A stretch of 64,000 nt of DNA, taken from assembly GCF_014205875.1 (NCBI RefSeq), contig NZ_JACHEN010000005.1, positions 1 through 64,000 on the forward strand. The letters are read 5' to 3'. Positions 15,202-23,228 of the stretch are shown here, piece by piece. The notes below the pieces were generated by a model, which saw only the letters and a list, made by a program, of their open reading frames with translations, was not told where the DNA came from and did no database searches. The translations under genes were made by a program, and so were the position numbers. How positions within the stretch are numbered: position 1 is the stretch's first letter; every line of letters starts with the position of its first letter. The stretch comes from Anaerosolibacter carboniphilus. Its GTDB lineage: Bacteria; Bacillota; Clostridia; Peptostreptococcales; Thermotaleaceae.

Positions 15202-16911
15202 TTACTCAGGTTTATTGTACGTGTCTTGTGGGTTAGGCGCATAGTTTGGTACAAAATCCTCGTATTCAATACCCTGCATCATACCAGACGCAGCATGATG
15301 TAGTTCATGGCAATGCTGCACCCATCGGCCAGGATTATCAGCCTCAAAGGCCACCACATATTTTTCACCAGGTTTCACTAGCAATGTATCCTTCATAATG
15401 GCTGCCCCAGAAACTGGAATCCCATTCTTTGATAGTATCTGGAAGAAATGCCCATGCAAGTGCATTGGGTGATCTACTTTACTGTTGTTAAAGTAAGTAA
15501 ATTTCACCGTATTTCCTGTTCTTAATTTGAATAGCGGCAGCTCATTAAAAATCTTACCATTGATTGTATATCTCAAACCCTTGTCGTCTCCTAAAGCCTC
15601 TAATTGAACCATATAATCAATATCATAGGATTGGTTTAATGTAAATTTCCCCGTTCCAGGTGCACCATAGTTCTCGAAGCTAAACAAAGGATACCCCATT
15701 ATTTCTTCTGTCCTTGTCTTTCCATTTCCATCAGAAACAATTACAGGTATCTGTAATTGATCATTATATGCGTTATCATCATGGGCATCAATGGTAAAGT
15801 TTTCGTCTTCTGTTACGGTAAACTCCACATCATATCTCTCTCCTGGTGCTATTTGAATGATCTGATCCTTAATAAAATCTGCGCCATGAATATCCTGTCC
15901 ATCTGTACTTACGATCTTAATATCTTGACCTGGAATGTGAATTCCATGAGATCTATATCCAGCATTGATAAATCTAAGTCTTACCACATCGCCTTTCTTT
16001 ACATCTATTGGCTTTATTAGTTCACCAGACTTACCATTCACAGTATAAATATCATAGCCATAAGCCATCATCTCTTCTTCTTCCATAACAGGATCGATCT
16101 CTTCAGACGTTGACATATTCATACCACCAACATCACCTTGTGGCTCCATCGCACCGTGGCCTGCTGTATCGCCTTGAGGTTCCATCGCACCATGCCCACC
16201 GCTGCCTCCTGCTTCCATATTCATATCACCCATCTCTTCCATGGGCTTCTCCATCCATTCATCCAGAATAAATGTATAATCTTTATCTATCTTCCCTTCA
16301 TTCTTCGGTTCTACAATCAATGCACCGTATAAACCTTTATCAACTTGCTTTGATCCTTCTTGATGGGAGTGATACCAATAGGTTCCTGGTACATCGGCAG
16401 AAAATTCATAAACAAAGGTTTCTCCAGGTCTTACTGCGTCCTGATTAAGGCCTGGTACTCCATCCATAGCAGAATTTAGTGGATATCCATGCCAGTGAAT
16501 CGTCACAGGTTCGATCAGCGTGTTCTTTAGTTCAACTTGAACATAGTCACCTTCTGTTACCCGAATTTCTTCTCCCGGAACTGTTCCATTATATGTCCAA
16601 ACAGGAATGATAACGCCCTCTTTTATTTCTAAGTTTGTTTCCTGTGCCACTAGTGTAAATTTTTTCACCGGCTGCCCATCCCTAGGTTTGATAATGCCTT
16701 TTGCATAGTCATGATTGTTAAAAGTATTTGATTGTATGGTGCCTCCATGATCTCCGTTACCATTTTGATTCGTATCAACATTTACCTGTGCATTATTTTG
16801 CTCCATCCTCATATTCTCCATAAAAGCCTGATTGCGCTGGAAAGTAATGACGGAAAGAACCATAACCACTGATGCTATTACTGCTAATACAGTATTCGAT
16901 CTACTGCGCAT
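15202..16911 (-). CDS. Multicopper oxidase with Met/His-rich insert
   Basis: The protein has about 569 residues with an N-terminal signal anchor, so it acts outside the membrane. Copper motifs are complete: HWHG (about 139), WYHSH (about 180), HPMHLHGH (about 481) and HCHELHHAASGM (about 533). The last carries the type-1 copper Cys and the axial Met. An insert near residues 224-285 is rich in Met, His and Gly (GDMNME, two GHGAMEPQGD repeats, GGMNM). It resembles the Met-rich segments of CueO/CopA-type Cu(I) oxidases. Laccase-like oxidation of Cu(I), Mn(II) or phenols with oxygen is possible. The ATG at 16911 has GGGGGAG before it; a GTG at 16917 is an alternative. Such an oxygen-using enzyme is notable beside anaerobic-type genes. 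Confidence 0.92.
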   Translation of the reverse strand: MRSRSNTVLAVIASVVMVLSVITFQRNQAFMENMRMEQNNAQVNVDTNQNGNGDHGGTIQSNTFNNHDYAKGIIKPRDGQPVKKFTLVAQETNLEIKEGVIIPVWTYNGTVPGEEIRVTEGDYVQVELKNTLIEPVTIHWHGYPLNSAMDGVPGLNQDAVRPGETFVYEFSADVPGTYWYHSHQEGSKQVDKGLYGALIVEPKNEGKIDKDYTFILDEWMEKPMEEMGDMNMEAGGSGGHGAMEPQGDTAGHGAMEPQGDVGGMNMSTSEEIDPVMEEEEMMAYGYDIYTVNGKSGELIKPIDVKKGDVVRLRFINAGYRSHGIHIPGQDIKIVSTDGQDIHGADFIKDQIIQIAPGERYDVEFTVTEDENFTIDAHDDNAYNDQLQIPVIVSDGNGKTRTEEIMGYPLFSFENYGAPGTGKFTLNQSYDIDYMVQLEALGDDKGLRYTINGKIFNELPLFKLRTGNTVKFTYFNNSKVDHPMHLHGHFFQILSKNGIPVSGAAIMKDTLLVKPGEKYVVAFEADNPGRWVQHCHELHHAASGMMQGIEYEDFVPNYAPNPQDTYNKPE

Positions 16912-17067
16912 CTCCACTCCCCCAGTTACTTGTTTTTCTTATCATACTAGTCGATTTATTTCTTCATATATCTATTATGCTAGAGTGGGAAAGTACTAAC
17001 AAATTCTTTGAATCTCTTTTTGGCTAGCTCTTTCCCTCTTTATTTAATAAACCGCCTATCGCTATAC

Positions 17068-17100
17068 ATTATAATAAAAATATATGGAGATTATATGGAG
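17068..17100 (-). promoter_or_regulatory. CTCCAT direct-repeat promoter of the oxidase
   Basis: The minus strand has CTCCAT twice with an 11-bp period, 10 bp, then TATAAT (17073-17068). It is the same element as at 4403 and 10061, here about 155 bases upstream of the oxidase start. Confidence 0.75.
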
Positions 17101-17142
17101 ATCAGATCTCTATTGAATCTTCTATAGTATTTGCAGTACTTT

Positions 17143-17472
17143 TTAAAGAAAATATTTTATCAAGTAATCGATCCTTCCTCTTTTTATAAAGTAGATTCCT
17201 GAATACTTCATTACTTTTTGGATTTTTTCTCTATATGATTGCTCATAGCATTTTATTCTACATTTTTTACAGGGTGGTTTGTATATAGTCAAAGGACAGT
17301 TGATTCGTTTATTTACAGCATATAGCACTAGTGCTGTACAATCTTTGCATAAATTTATCTTCTTTTTTCCGTCTATATAACTATTGGAAATCGGGTGTTT
17401 CTCTGTTTGATAATGGTTGTTTTTACAATAAACATGGATGAAATCAATTAATATAGATATATCTTTTTCCAC
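17143..17472 (-). CDS. YgbA-like protein, nitrous-oxide-stimulated-promoter family
   Basis: This 109-residue protein resembles E. coli YgbA along its length. It has conserved LCKDCTALVLYA, then KPPCKKCRIKCY, then REKIQKVMKYSG, with six cysteines in pairs. In enteric bacteria ygbA belongs to the NsrR nitric-oxide regulon, but its biochemical role was not established to my knowledge. The GTG start follows GAGGATATTAAC. Its 3' end lies just upstream of the oxidase promoter. The cysteine pattern suggests iron or zinc binding. Confidence 0.8.
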   Translation of the reverse strand: MEKDISILIDFIHVYCKNNHYQTEKHPISNSYIDGKKKINLCKDCTALVLYAVNKRINCPLTIYKPPCKKCRIKCYEQSYREKIQKVMKYSGIYFIKRGRIDYLIKYFL

Positions 17473-17522
17473 GTTAATATCCTCTTTTCACACGAATAAA
17501 TCGATTTCGCATATTAAGTCAT

Positions 17523-17654
17523 TCACTTTGTTTTCGTCGTTTTTGGATTATTACTCTTTTGGTTTATATCACAACAATCTAATCGTTGATCACCAAAATT
17601 CTTTTTATTGGCTTCCTCAAGTTTCTTTAGAAAGTTTTTAAACCAATTTTTCAT
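17523..17654 (-). CDS. Small LDCC-motif putative metal-binding protein
   Basis: The 43-residue ORF starts MKNWFKNFLKKLEEANKKNF and contains GDQRLDCCDINQ. It has a strong ribosome site (GGAGGAGG). The amphipathic N-terminus plus RLDCC matches a family of tiny clostridial proteins annotated as LDCC-motif putative metal-binding. It lies just upstream of the ygbA-like gene on the same strand. Confidence 0.7.
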   Translation of the reverse strand: MKNWFKNFLKKLEEANKKNFGDQRLDCCDINQKSNNPKTTKTK

Positions 17655-17689
17655 AAATACATCCTCCTCCAGCTATATATTTGCGTAAG

Positions 17690-17878
17690 CTATTCAATCT
17701 CTATTGCTCGTCTTCTTTCGTCTTCTGTAAGCACATGATTGGATTTCTTTTTATTATCTTCTATGGAACTGCGCTTTCGGCCATGATGGTGTCCACCACA
17801 ACAACCTCCGCCTTTCACCATTCGGTAAATCACAAAGCCTACTAATACCAAATAAAGTATCCGTACTATGAATATCAT
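17690..17878 (-). CDS. Single-helix membrane protein with CC/HHH motif
   Basis: The 62-residue protein has one N-terminal helix followed by GGGCCGGHHHGRKR and a charged tail. Adjacent Cys-Cys and His-His-His suggest metal binding near the membrane surface. The start is preceded by AGGAGTGC. It is not recognised as a named family. Confidence 0.68.
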   Translation of the reverse strand: MIFIVRILYLVLVGFVIYRMVKGGGCCGGHHHGRKRSSIEDNKKKSNHVLTEDERRRAIEIE

Positions 17879-17946
17879 CTCTCTTGCACTCCTTTTGTTT
17901 TACATGCTCTTAAGTGGCAGCAGCTATGCTTTATAACAATTTCATA

Positions 17947-18042
17947 TTATAATACTTGACTCAAACTAAAAATTCCAGCAGTAGTACCAAAAACAATAAA
18001 TAGAATAATCGATGATACAGCTACTTCCTTTAGCTTCTCCAT
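17947..18042 (-). CDS. 31-residue single-helix membrane peptide
   Basis: The small ORF encodes MEKLKEVAVSSIILFIVFGT followed by TAGIFSLSQVL, one hydrophobic helix. A GGAGTG ribosome site precedes the ATG. It lies between two real genes on the same strand. No family is recognised. Confidence 0.5.
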   Translation of the reverse strand: MEKLKEVAVSSIILFIVFGTTAGIFSLSQVL

Positions 18043-18109
18043 TACTTAACACTCCTTTTCTATTTTCACATGTTGCACAACAAATGTACCAAGGTTTTTT
18101 AATTTATTT

Positions 18110-18808
18110 CTAATCATTTCTCCGTCCTAAAAGTCCTGAAATCAACATTAGTCTAACAAGCTGTAAAATAGCCATAACTGTAGCTGCTACATACGTCAAG
18201 GCAGCTGCATCAAGTACCTTCTTTACAGGTTTTTCTTCACTTACTGTGATATAGCCACCATCCGCCAAGATATTCATCGCTCTGCTGCTCGCATTGAACT
18301 CTACAGGCAATGTGATTACCTGGAATACTACTGCAAACATAAACACGACCACGCCTAGTTGTGCTAATGACTGAGACCCTAACATTAGCCCTATGAATAG
18401 AAGGGGAAATGCTGCTTGGGATCCTATACTGGCAAACGGCACGATCATACTTCTAAGAGATAGCATGCTATATCCTTCATCATGTTGCAGGGCATGCCCA
18501 ACTTCATGGGCGGCTATTCCTAGTGCCGCAAGGGAGGTTCCATGATAAATCTTATACGATAACCTTAACACCTTATTTCTTGGGTCATAATGGTCTGTCA
18601 TATGGCCTCCCACCAATTCAACCTTCACATCATTGACCCCTTGTTTTCGCAGGATCTCCGCTGCTAACTGTGCACCAGTCCACCCTATTCCAGCCTTGTG
18701 TTGGCTATATCTATGAAAGGCGCTTTGCACCTTGCCCTGGGCATACATGGCAAAAATAACAGCAGGAATAATCAAAATAAATGTCGGATCATAGAAAAAT
18801 GGAAACAC
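18110..18808 (-). CDS. YugP-like zinc metallopeptidase (membrane)
   Basis: The 232-residue protein has an N-terminal helix, the gluzincin motif HEVGHALQHDEGY near residue 110, and two to three further helices, as in the Bacillus YugP family (Zn_peptidase_2). It is probably a membrane-associated peptidase of unknown substrate. The GTG start follows GAGGAGGAGATG. Confidence 0.87.
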   Translation of the reverse strand: MFPFFYDPTFILIIPAVIFAMYAQGKVQSAFHRYSQHKAGIGWTGAQLAAEILRKQGVNDVKVELVGGHMTDHYDPRNKVLRLSYKIYHGTSLAALGIAAHEVGHALQHDEGYSMLSLRSMIVPFASIGSQAAFPLLFIGLMLGSQSLAQLGVVVFMFAVVFQVITLPVEFNASSRAMNILADGGYITVSEEKPVKKVLDAAALTYVAATVMAILQLVRLMLISGLLGRRND

Positions 18809-18868
18809 TTGTTCATCTCCTCCTCACTTCAGATTAGCATCGGCTAAATTTTGCCCATCACATTCATT

Positions 18869-19153
18869 TTATTTTTCAGCAATATCGTCTTTATCGCTTA
18901 CGCTGCCGTGGCATGAACCACTATGTCCTGATTTCCTCATCATAAACATCATCCCGATGTGCATTAGGGGACATAATAGAAATGCTAAGGAAGATAATCC
19001 CCCACCCTTTACACCGAACAAAGGTAGCCCTGCAATAATCAGTATGGGTAACATGCAACATAATATCATTAACAGCCCATGCTTTAAGGTTCCCTTACGC
19101 TCTTGTTTTTCTCCTCCATGGCAGTTTCCGTTACTTTTATTAAATTTCTCCAT
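18869..19153 (-). CDS. Two-helix membrane protein with Cys/His-rich ends
   Basis: The 94-residue protein has NGNCHGGEKQ at the N-terminus, two helices (one with LCCMLP, the other with CPLMHIGMMFMM), and SGHSGSCHGS at the C-terminus. The mirrored CHG motifs and Met-rich helix suggest copper or another soft metal, by inference. It lies about 100 bases downstream of a perfect sigma-54 promoter, placing it with the other NtrC-type targets. Confidence 0.72.
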   Translation of the reverse strand: MEKFNKSNGNCHGGEKQERKGTLKHGLLMILCCMLPILIIAGLPLFGVKGGGLSSLAFLLCPLMHIGMMFMMRKSGHSGSCHGSVSDKDDIAEK

Positions 19154-19254
19154 TTGATTTCCTCCTTTAATCTCCTTGATAGTAAACTTTCATCTTAATT
19201 TTCACTGAATTATTCTAGTTCATATTGTTATGGGCAACCTATATCATCTTTTAT

Positions 19255-19270
19255 TGCAACTTACGTGCCA
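19255..19270 (-). promoter_or_regulatory. Sigma-54 promoter
   Basis: TGGCACGTAAGTTGCA on the minus strand matches the sigma-54 consensus perfectly. It is 102 bases upstream of the Cys/His-rich membrane protein start. Confidence 0.83.
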
Positions 19271-19298
19271 AATTTTCATCCAAATCAATTTAATAATT

Positions 19299-19325
19299 AT
19301 AGCTAGTGGGGGCCCACTAGCTATA
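19299..19325. other. Palindrome upstream of sigma-54 promoter
   Basis: TATAGCTAGTGGG followed by CCCACTAGCTATA forms a near-perfect palindrome about 30-55 bp upstream of the -24 box at 19270. It could be an activator site or a distal terminator for the glycosyltransferase operon. The rest of 19326-19698 holds no gene I can support. Confidence 0.5.
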
Positions 19326-19698
19326 AAAATTTGACAGTTTAAGGGGGGAACCTTAAATGTCTCAATACAATATCAATGCAATTATAATGCCAATTTCAAA
19401 ACAGTCTTATAAAATAATTTTCTTGTTTAACCAAAATTATCTCAAGGCTTGTATTCTCTCAATTTTATCGAGGGTAACCAGTTCCAGTCCAGTTATATAG
19501 ATTTATCTAACATTCCTTTCTTTGCTTAAAGCGTCCTATCTTATCTATCATTCTGTATGATATGCCACATGTTTGTTGTGATTTGCTACAAGATATCCGG
19601 CAATCTTCCCATTATCCTGCCAAACTATCATCTTCGTGCCCGCTTTTCAAGGAACAGAATCTTTAAAAGAAATTATTGTACTAAATATCTCAGGCTGC

Positions 19699-20436
19699 TT
19701 ACTCTCCCCTTTTGCTTAAGTCATACCATGTATAGCAATATTCTGGATTTGTCATCATTCTATTATTCAAAAGTAACCTAGCAAACAAAGTGATATCTTT
19801 CAAACCCATAGCGTTAAATTTTCTCGCAGATGTTACCACATAACCATCATAAATATTTTTGAACAGCTTTCCTACTTTTTTCCCTTCTCTTCGAAGATTA
19901 AATATAAATTTTAGATCTTCTCCTGCGTAGTATTTTTCATCGAATCCCCCAAGCTTCTCAAAAGTCTCTCGCTTTGTATAAATCAGTACTGCGCTAACCC
20001 CAGTAATGTAAGACATTATCAATGATCCAAACGATAATCCTTTATAGAATAGTCCATCTTGGTCCAATTTCATTCTTGCTCCACCGCCAATATACGCATC
20101 TGTCTGCATAGCATGATACACCAGATTAAATATATTCTCACTAACCTCACTATCTGCATCTAAAAAGCATAATATATCTCCCTGAGCAGCTTTGGCACCA
20201 GTATTTCTAACTGCGGATATAATATGACGTTCTTCCTGAACGATTTTTATCCCAAATATCTGAGCTATTTCTGCTGTTCGATCATTTGAATTGTTATCAA
20301 CAACAATGATCTCTATTTCTTCATTTGTTTCTATTTCAAAAAGTCTTGCTGCTTTGCTTACCGATAGCAATGTATTATAAATTCTCTTTTCTTCGTTATA
20401 TGCAGGTATAATCAAAGATATCGCTGGTCTCTTCAT
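19699..20436 (-). CDS. Family 2 glycosyltransferase
   Basis: The 245-residue GT-A enzyme has an N-terminal SLIIPAYNEE nucleotide-binding motif, VVDNNSNDRT, and the DxD-type metal site in CFLDADSEVS. The GGFDEKYYAGEDLKF acceptor motif is also present. It transfers a sugar from a nucleotide-sugar to an unknown acceptor. AAGGAGAGATGG sets the start at 20436. It lies 109 bases downstream of the second sensor kinase and may share its operon. Confidence 0.9.
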   Translation of the reverse strand: MKRPAISLIIPAYNEEKRIYNTLLSVSKAARLFEIETNEEIEIIVVDNNSNDRTAEIAQIFGIKIVQEERHIISAVRNTGAKAAQGDILCFLDADSEVSENIFNLVYHAMQTDAYIGGGARMKLDQDGLFYKGLSFGSLIMSYITGVSAVLIYTKRETFEKLGGFDEKYYAGEDLKFIFNLRREGKKVGKLFKNIYDGYVVTSARKFNAMGLKDITLFARLLLNNRMMTNPEYCYTWYDLSKRGE

Positions 20437-20545
20437 TTTCCATCTCTCCTTACACAAAATTCACCAGTAGTCTGTTCTTTATGGCTTAATCCTACGGACT
20501 TTTTGTGAAGATTTTGTGAAGAGAAAAAAGAAAATTTTTTGCTTT

Positions 20546-21931
20546 TTAATACTGCTTAGGTAATATGATGACTGTTTCCGTTCCTTCCCCTAAGCTGCTA
20601 TGTACTGTAATTGTTCCTCCAAGGGCTTCAATAACTTCTTTCGTGATGGTGAGCCCAATACCAGACCCTCCCGTCGCTTTATTCCTCGATTTATCTACAC
20701 GGTAAAACCTCTCAAAAATATACGGTAAATCCTCAGGGGGTATTCCAATGCCCTCATCTTTAATCTTTATAACAAAGTGTTTTTCTTGTTCAATTGTTTC
20801 TATAACGATACTGCCGTATTCCCTACTGTATTTAACACTATTGGAGAGGATATTTACAATCGCCTGGCTAAGTTTGTCTTCATCCCCAAATATCTCCTCA
20901 ATCTTACCCTTTACTATGATAGATAAGTTTTTTTTATGAACTTCCGATTCAAAAGTTGTGACAATAGATTCAATGATCTTGTTTAGATTAAATTTTCCAA
21001 CATTCATTTTCTCAAGACGGCTTTCGTATTTTGCTAATTTTGTTAGTTCACCTACAAGACGATTCACTCTAAGAATTTCTTTATAGATTCCCTCAAGTCT
21101 TGTAGGAGTAGGTTGAAGCACACCATCTACCAAGGCTTCCATGTTAATTTGAATCGCAGATAACGGCGTTCTTAACTCATGAGAAACATCTGCTACAATT
21201 CTTTTTCTTATGCCTTCTTGTTCTTCTAATGTCCGAGCAAGTAAATTAACCGAATCCGATAATTCCTTTATCTCGACCATGTCAGATTTTACATGGACTC
21301 TTTCCTTTAAATTTCCTTTTGCGATCTCTTTTGTGACTTGTATAGATTTGGTGATAGGAATACTAATCTGTCTCGCGATAATCAATCCTAAAATCAAAGC
21401 ACAAATTAGAGAGACAACTCTAGTAATATTTAATACATCATGCAATGAGTTGATAAAACTTGAATCCCTTTCTGTAAAATAGAACGGCCCATAGTAGGTT
21501 ATCATTAGTTCCCCTATGATCTCCTCTTCATGTTGTAAAGAAATCCTTTTTGTCACCAATTCACCTGTCCAGTAGCGAAAGTGCTCTCTCATATTACGAT
21601 GGATAGACTTTAATAATTCTTCCGCCTTCTTTTGAGAAATCGTTTCAGTATCATATACAACCGTTCCCGAATGATCAATGATAGATATGACCAAACCATC
21701 TTCTAATGCTCTCAGGCTGGTCTCCTTAATTTTTTTTATATTCCATTCTCCATGATACTGATGGGCAATATCGTGAACAATGCTGTCCATCTTTCTTTGA
21801 TTATTATCGTTTACAAATTTAATCAGTTGTTTATCCATTAGCAAACTAGATAATAGCACAATGATTCCAATGGTAGCCAACGTGATGATCCCATGGGTAA
21901 TGGATAATTTCGTTCGTAATTTAAGCTTCAT
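20546..21931 (-). CDS. Sensor histidine kinase, OmpR-partner type (paralogue of 4603-6003)
   Basis: This kinase of about 461 residues has two helices flanking an extracytoplasmic sensor (about 140 residues), HAMP, HisKA with DVSHELRTPLSAI, and an ATPase domain with NILSNSVKYS, DEGIGI and GGSGIGLTI. It begins MKLKLRTKLS with GGAGGCGG in front and overlaps the regulator by 11 bases. Layout, overlap and sequence are those of the pair at 4603-6709, so the two systems probably arose by duplication. Confidence 0.92.
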   Translation of the reverse strand: MKLKLRTKLSITHGIITLATIGIIVLLSSLLMDKQLIKFVNDNNQRKMDSIVHDIAHQYHGEWNIKKIKETSLRALEDGLVISIIDHSGTVVYDTETISQKKAEELLKSIHRNMREHFRYWTGELVTKRISLQHEEEIIGELMITYYGPFYFTERDSSFINSLHDVLNITRVVSLICALILGLIIARQISIPITKSIQVTKEIAKGNLKERVHVKSDMVEIKELSDSVNLLARTLEEQEGIRKRIVADVSHELRTPLSAIQINMEALVDGVLQPTPTRLEGIYKEILRVNRLVGELTKLAKYESRLEKMNVGKFNLNKIIESIVTTFESEVHKKNLSIIVKGKIEEIFGDEDKLSQAIVNILSNSVKYSREYGSIVIETIEQEKHFVIKIKDEGIGIPPEDLPYIFERFYRVDKSRNKATGGSGIGLTITKEVIEALGGTITVHSSLGEGTETVIILPKQY

Positions 21932-22634
21932 TTTTTCCGCCTCCAAACTTATATCCAAATCCATGTACCGTTTGAATATACGTAGGATTCTTTAAATCAT
22001 CCTCGATTTTCTGTCTCAACTTCTTAATGTGGGTATCAATAATTCGATCATATCCATCAAATTCTTCGCCTAATGCAATAAAAATCAATTCGTCTCTTGA
22101 ATACGTTTTATTTGGATATTTTACCAAGGAAAGAAGTATCTTATATTCACTAGGTGTTAGTCGTATCACTTCTCCACTTTTTCTCACTTCATTGTTTTCT
22201 AAGTTAATCTCTAGGTCTCCATTATGAAATGTCATGATATTAAAAAGGGGTACTGGATCGCTTTCTGTTCTTCTTAGAACTGCTTTAACTCTTCCTACTA
22301 ACTGCTTTCCACTAAAAGGTTTTGTCATATAATCGTCAGCTCCGATGTCTAACCCCATCAATATATCTTCTTCTTCGGCCTTGGCAGTTAACATGATGAT
22401 GGGCGTCCTAGCATTCCTTCTGATTTCTTTGCAAATCTCTTCTCCTGATAAATCTGGAAGCATGAGGTCTAATACAACCAAGTCAGGTTTAACATCATAA
22501 AAGGTTTCCAGGCCTTTTTTTCCATTGTGTTCGATATAGGCTTTAAAATCACTGTGTTCCAAATAGCTTTTGACCACATCCGTAATCATATATTCATCAT
22601 CAATAATCAAAATCTTTTTCTGTCTGTCCATCAT
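21921..22634 (-). CDS. OmpR/PhoB-family response regulator (paralogue of 5993-6709)
   Basis: The 237-residue regulator has a receiver domain (IIDDE, LVVLDLMLPDLSGEE, TKPFSG) and a winged helix (DTHIKKLRQKIEDD, TVHGFGYKFGGG). It is strongly similar to the regulator at 5993-6709, including the recognition-helix region, so both may bind related sites such as the CTCCAT repeats. No such repeat was seen in front of this gene. Confidence 0.93.
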   Translation of the reverse strand: MMDRQKKILIIDDEYMITDVVKSYLEHSDFKAYIEHNGKKGLETFYDVKPDLVVLDLMLPDLSGEEICKEIRRNARTPIIMLTAKAEEEDILMGLDIGADDYMTKPFSGKQLVGRVKAVLRRTESDPVPLFNIMTFHNGDLEINLENNEVRKSGEVIRLTPSEYKILLSLVKYPNKTYSRDELIFIALGEEFDGYDRIIDTHIKKLRQKIEDDLKNPTYIQTVHGFGYKFGGGKNEA

Positions 22635-22826
22635 AACGCACCCTCATATTCAATGTTTTAGTTTTTATCTAATCGTATGCTCATTATATAATGAACGCCC
22701 ATCATATTTCTAGGGTACTCTCCTTGTATAATTCTTTCTCTTTAAGGCAATAAATTAGATCAAATTAATATTTTTGATGCAAATAAGATCATGGCATCTC
22801 TCTTAAAGTAGATAGGAGTGAAACTT

Positions 22827-23051
22827 ATGAAAGCCTTTGTCAATAAACACTCGTGTATTTTTTGTGGTTTATGCGGAGGAATATGTCCTGATGTTTTTCA
22901 GAGCGATCACGACGGAAAATCTATATCTTTGGATATAGAACTCTCTGATGAATTACTTATCATGGCTAGACATGCTGAATCTATTTGTCCAACTTGGTCA
23001 ATCACTATAGATGATTTCCCTAGAAATGAAACAGATAATGCTTGGGTTTAA
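22827..23051 (+). CDS. Single [4Fe-4S] ferredoxin
   Basis: This 74-residue ferredoxin has the motif CIFCGLCGGICP and a distant CPTWSI cysteine, giving four ligands for one [4Fe-4S] cluster. It resembles the small acidic ferredoxins that carry low-potential electrons in anaerobes. The ATG at 22827 with AGGAGTG is preferred over the GTG at 22818. It is divergent from the second two-component pair. Confidence 0.88.
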   Translation: MKAFVNKHSCIFCGLCGGICPDVFQSDHDGKSISLDIELSDELLIMARHAESICPTWSITIDDFPRNETDNAWV

Positions 23052-23092
23052 ATTTTTTATACTTGTAAATCTTATGAAGGGGTGTTGAAAAG

Positions 23093-23124
23093 AAACAAAG
23101 AAGGTCAATTGACCTTCTTTGTTT
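23093..23124 (+). terminator. Terminator after ferredoxin
   Basis: A perfect 32-base palindrome (AAACAAAGAAGGTCAA and its complement) is followed by a T-rich stretch. It may also work in the other direction. Confidence 0.7.
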
Positions 23125-23228
23125 ATGTTTTGAAAATATTCACATGCCTTAAGTATAACAATGATGTTACCATCTTTATATATTATCTTTTTCGACTTCT
23201 AAATTGCTAAGTAGTCCTTAACCTTCTC

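Noticed and set aside
19358-19501. Plus-strand 47-codon frame after AAGGGGGG
   Set aside because: It has a ribosome-like site but an atypical composition. It lies upstream of a sigma-54 promoter on the other strand and resembles no family.
19553-19636. Minus-strand short frame encoding MIVWQDNGKIAGYLVANHNK
   Set aside because: It looks protein-like, but at 27 codons with no recognisable domain I cannot say whether it is a gene remnant.
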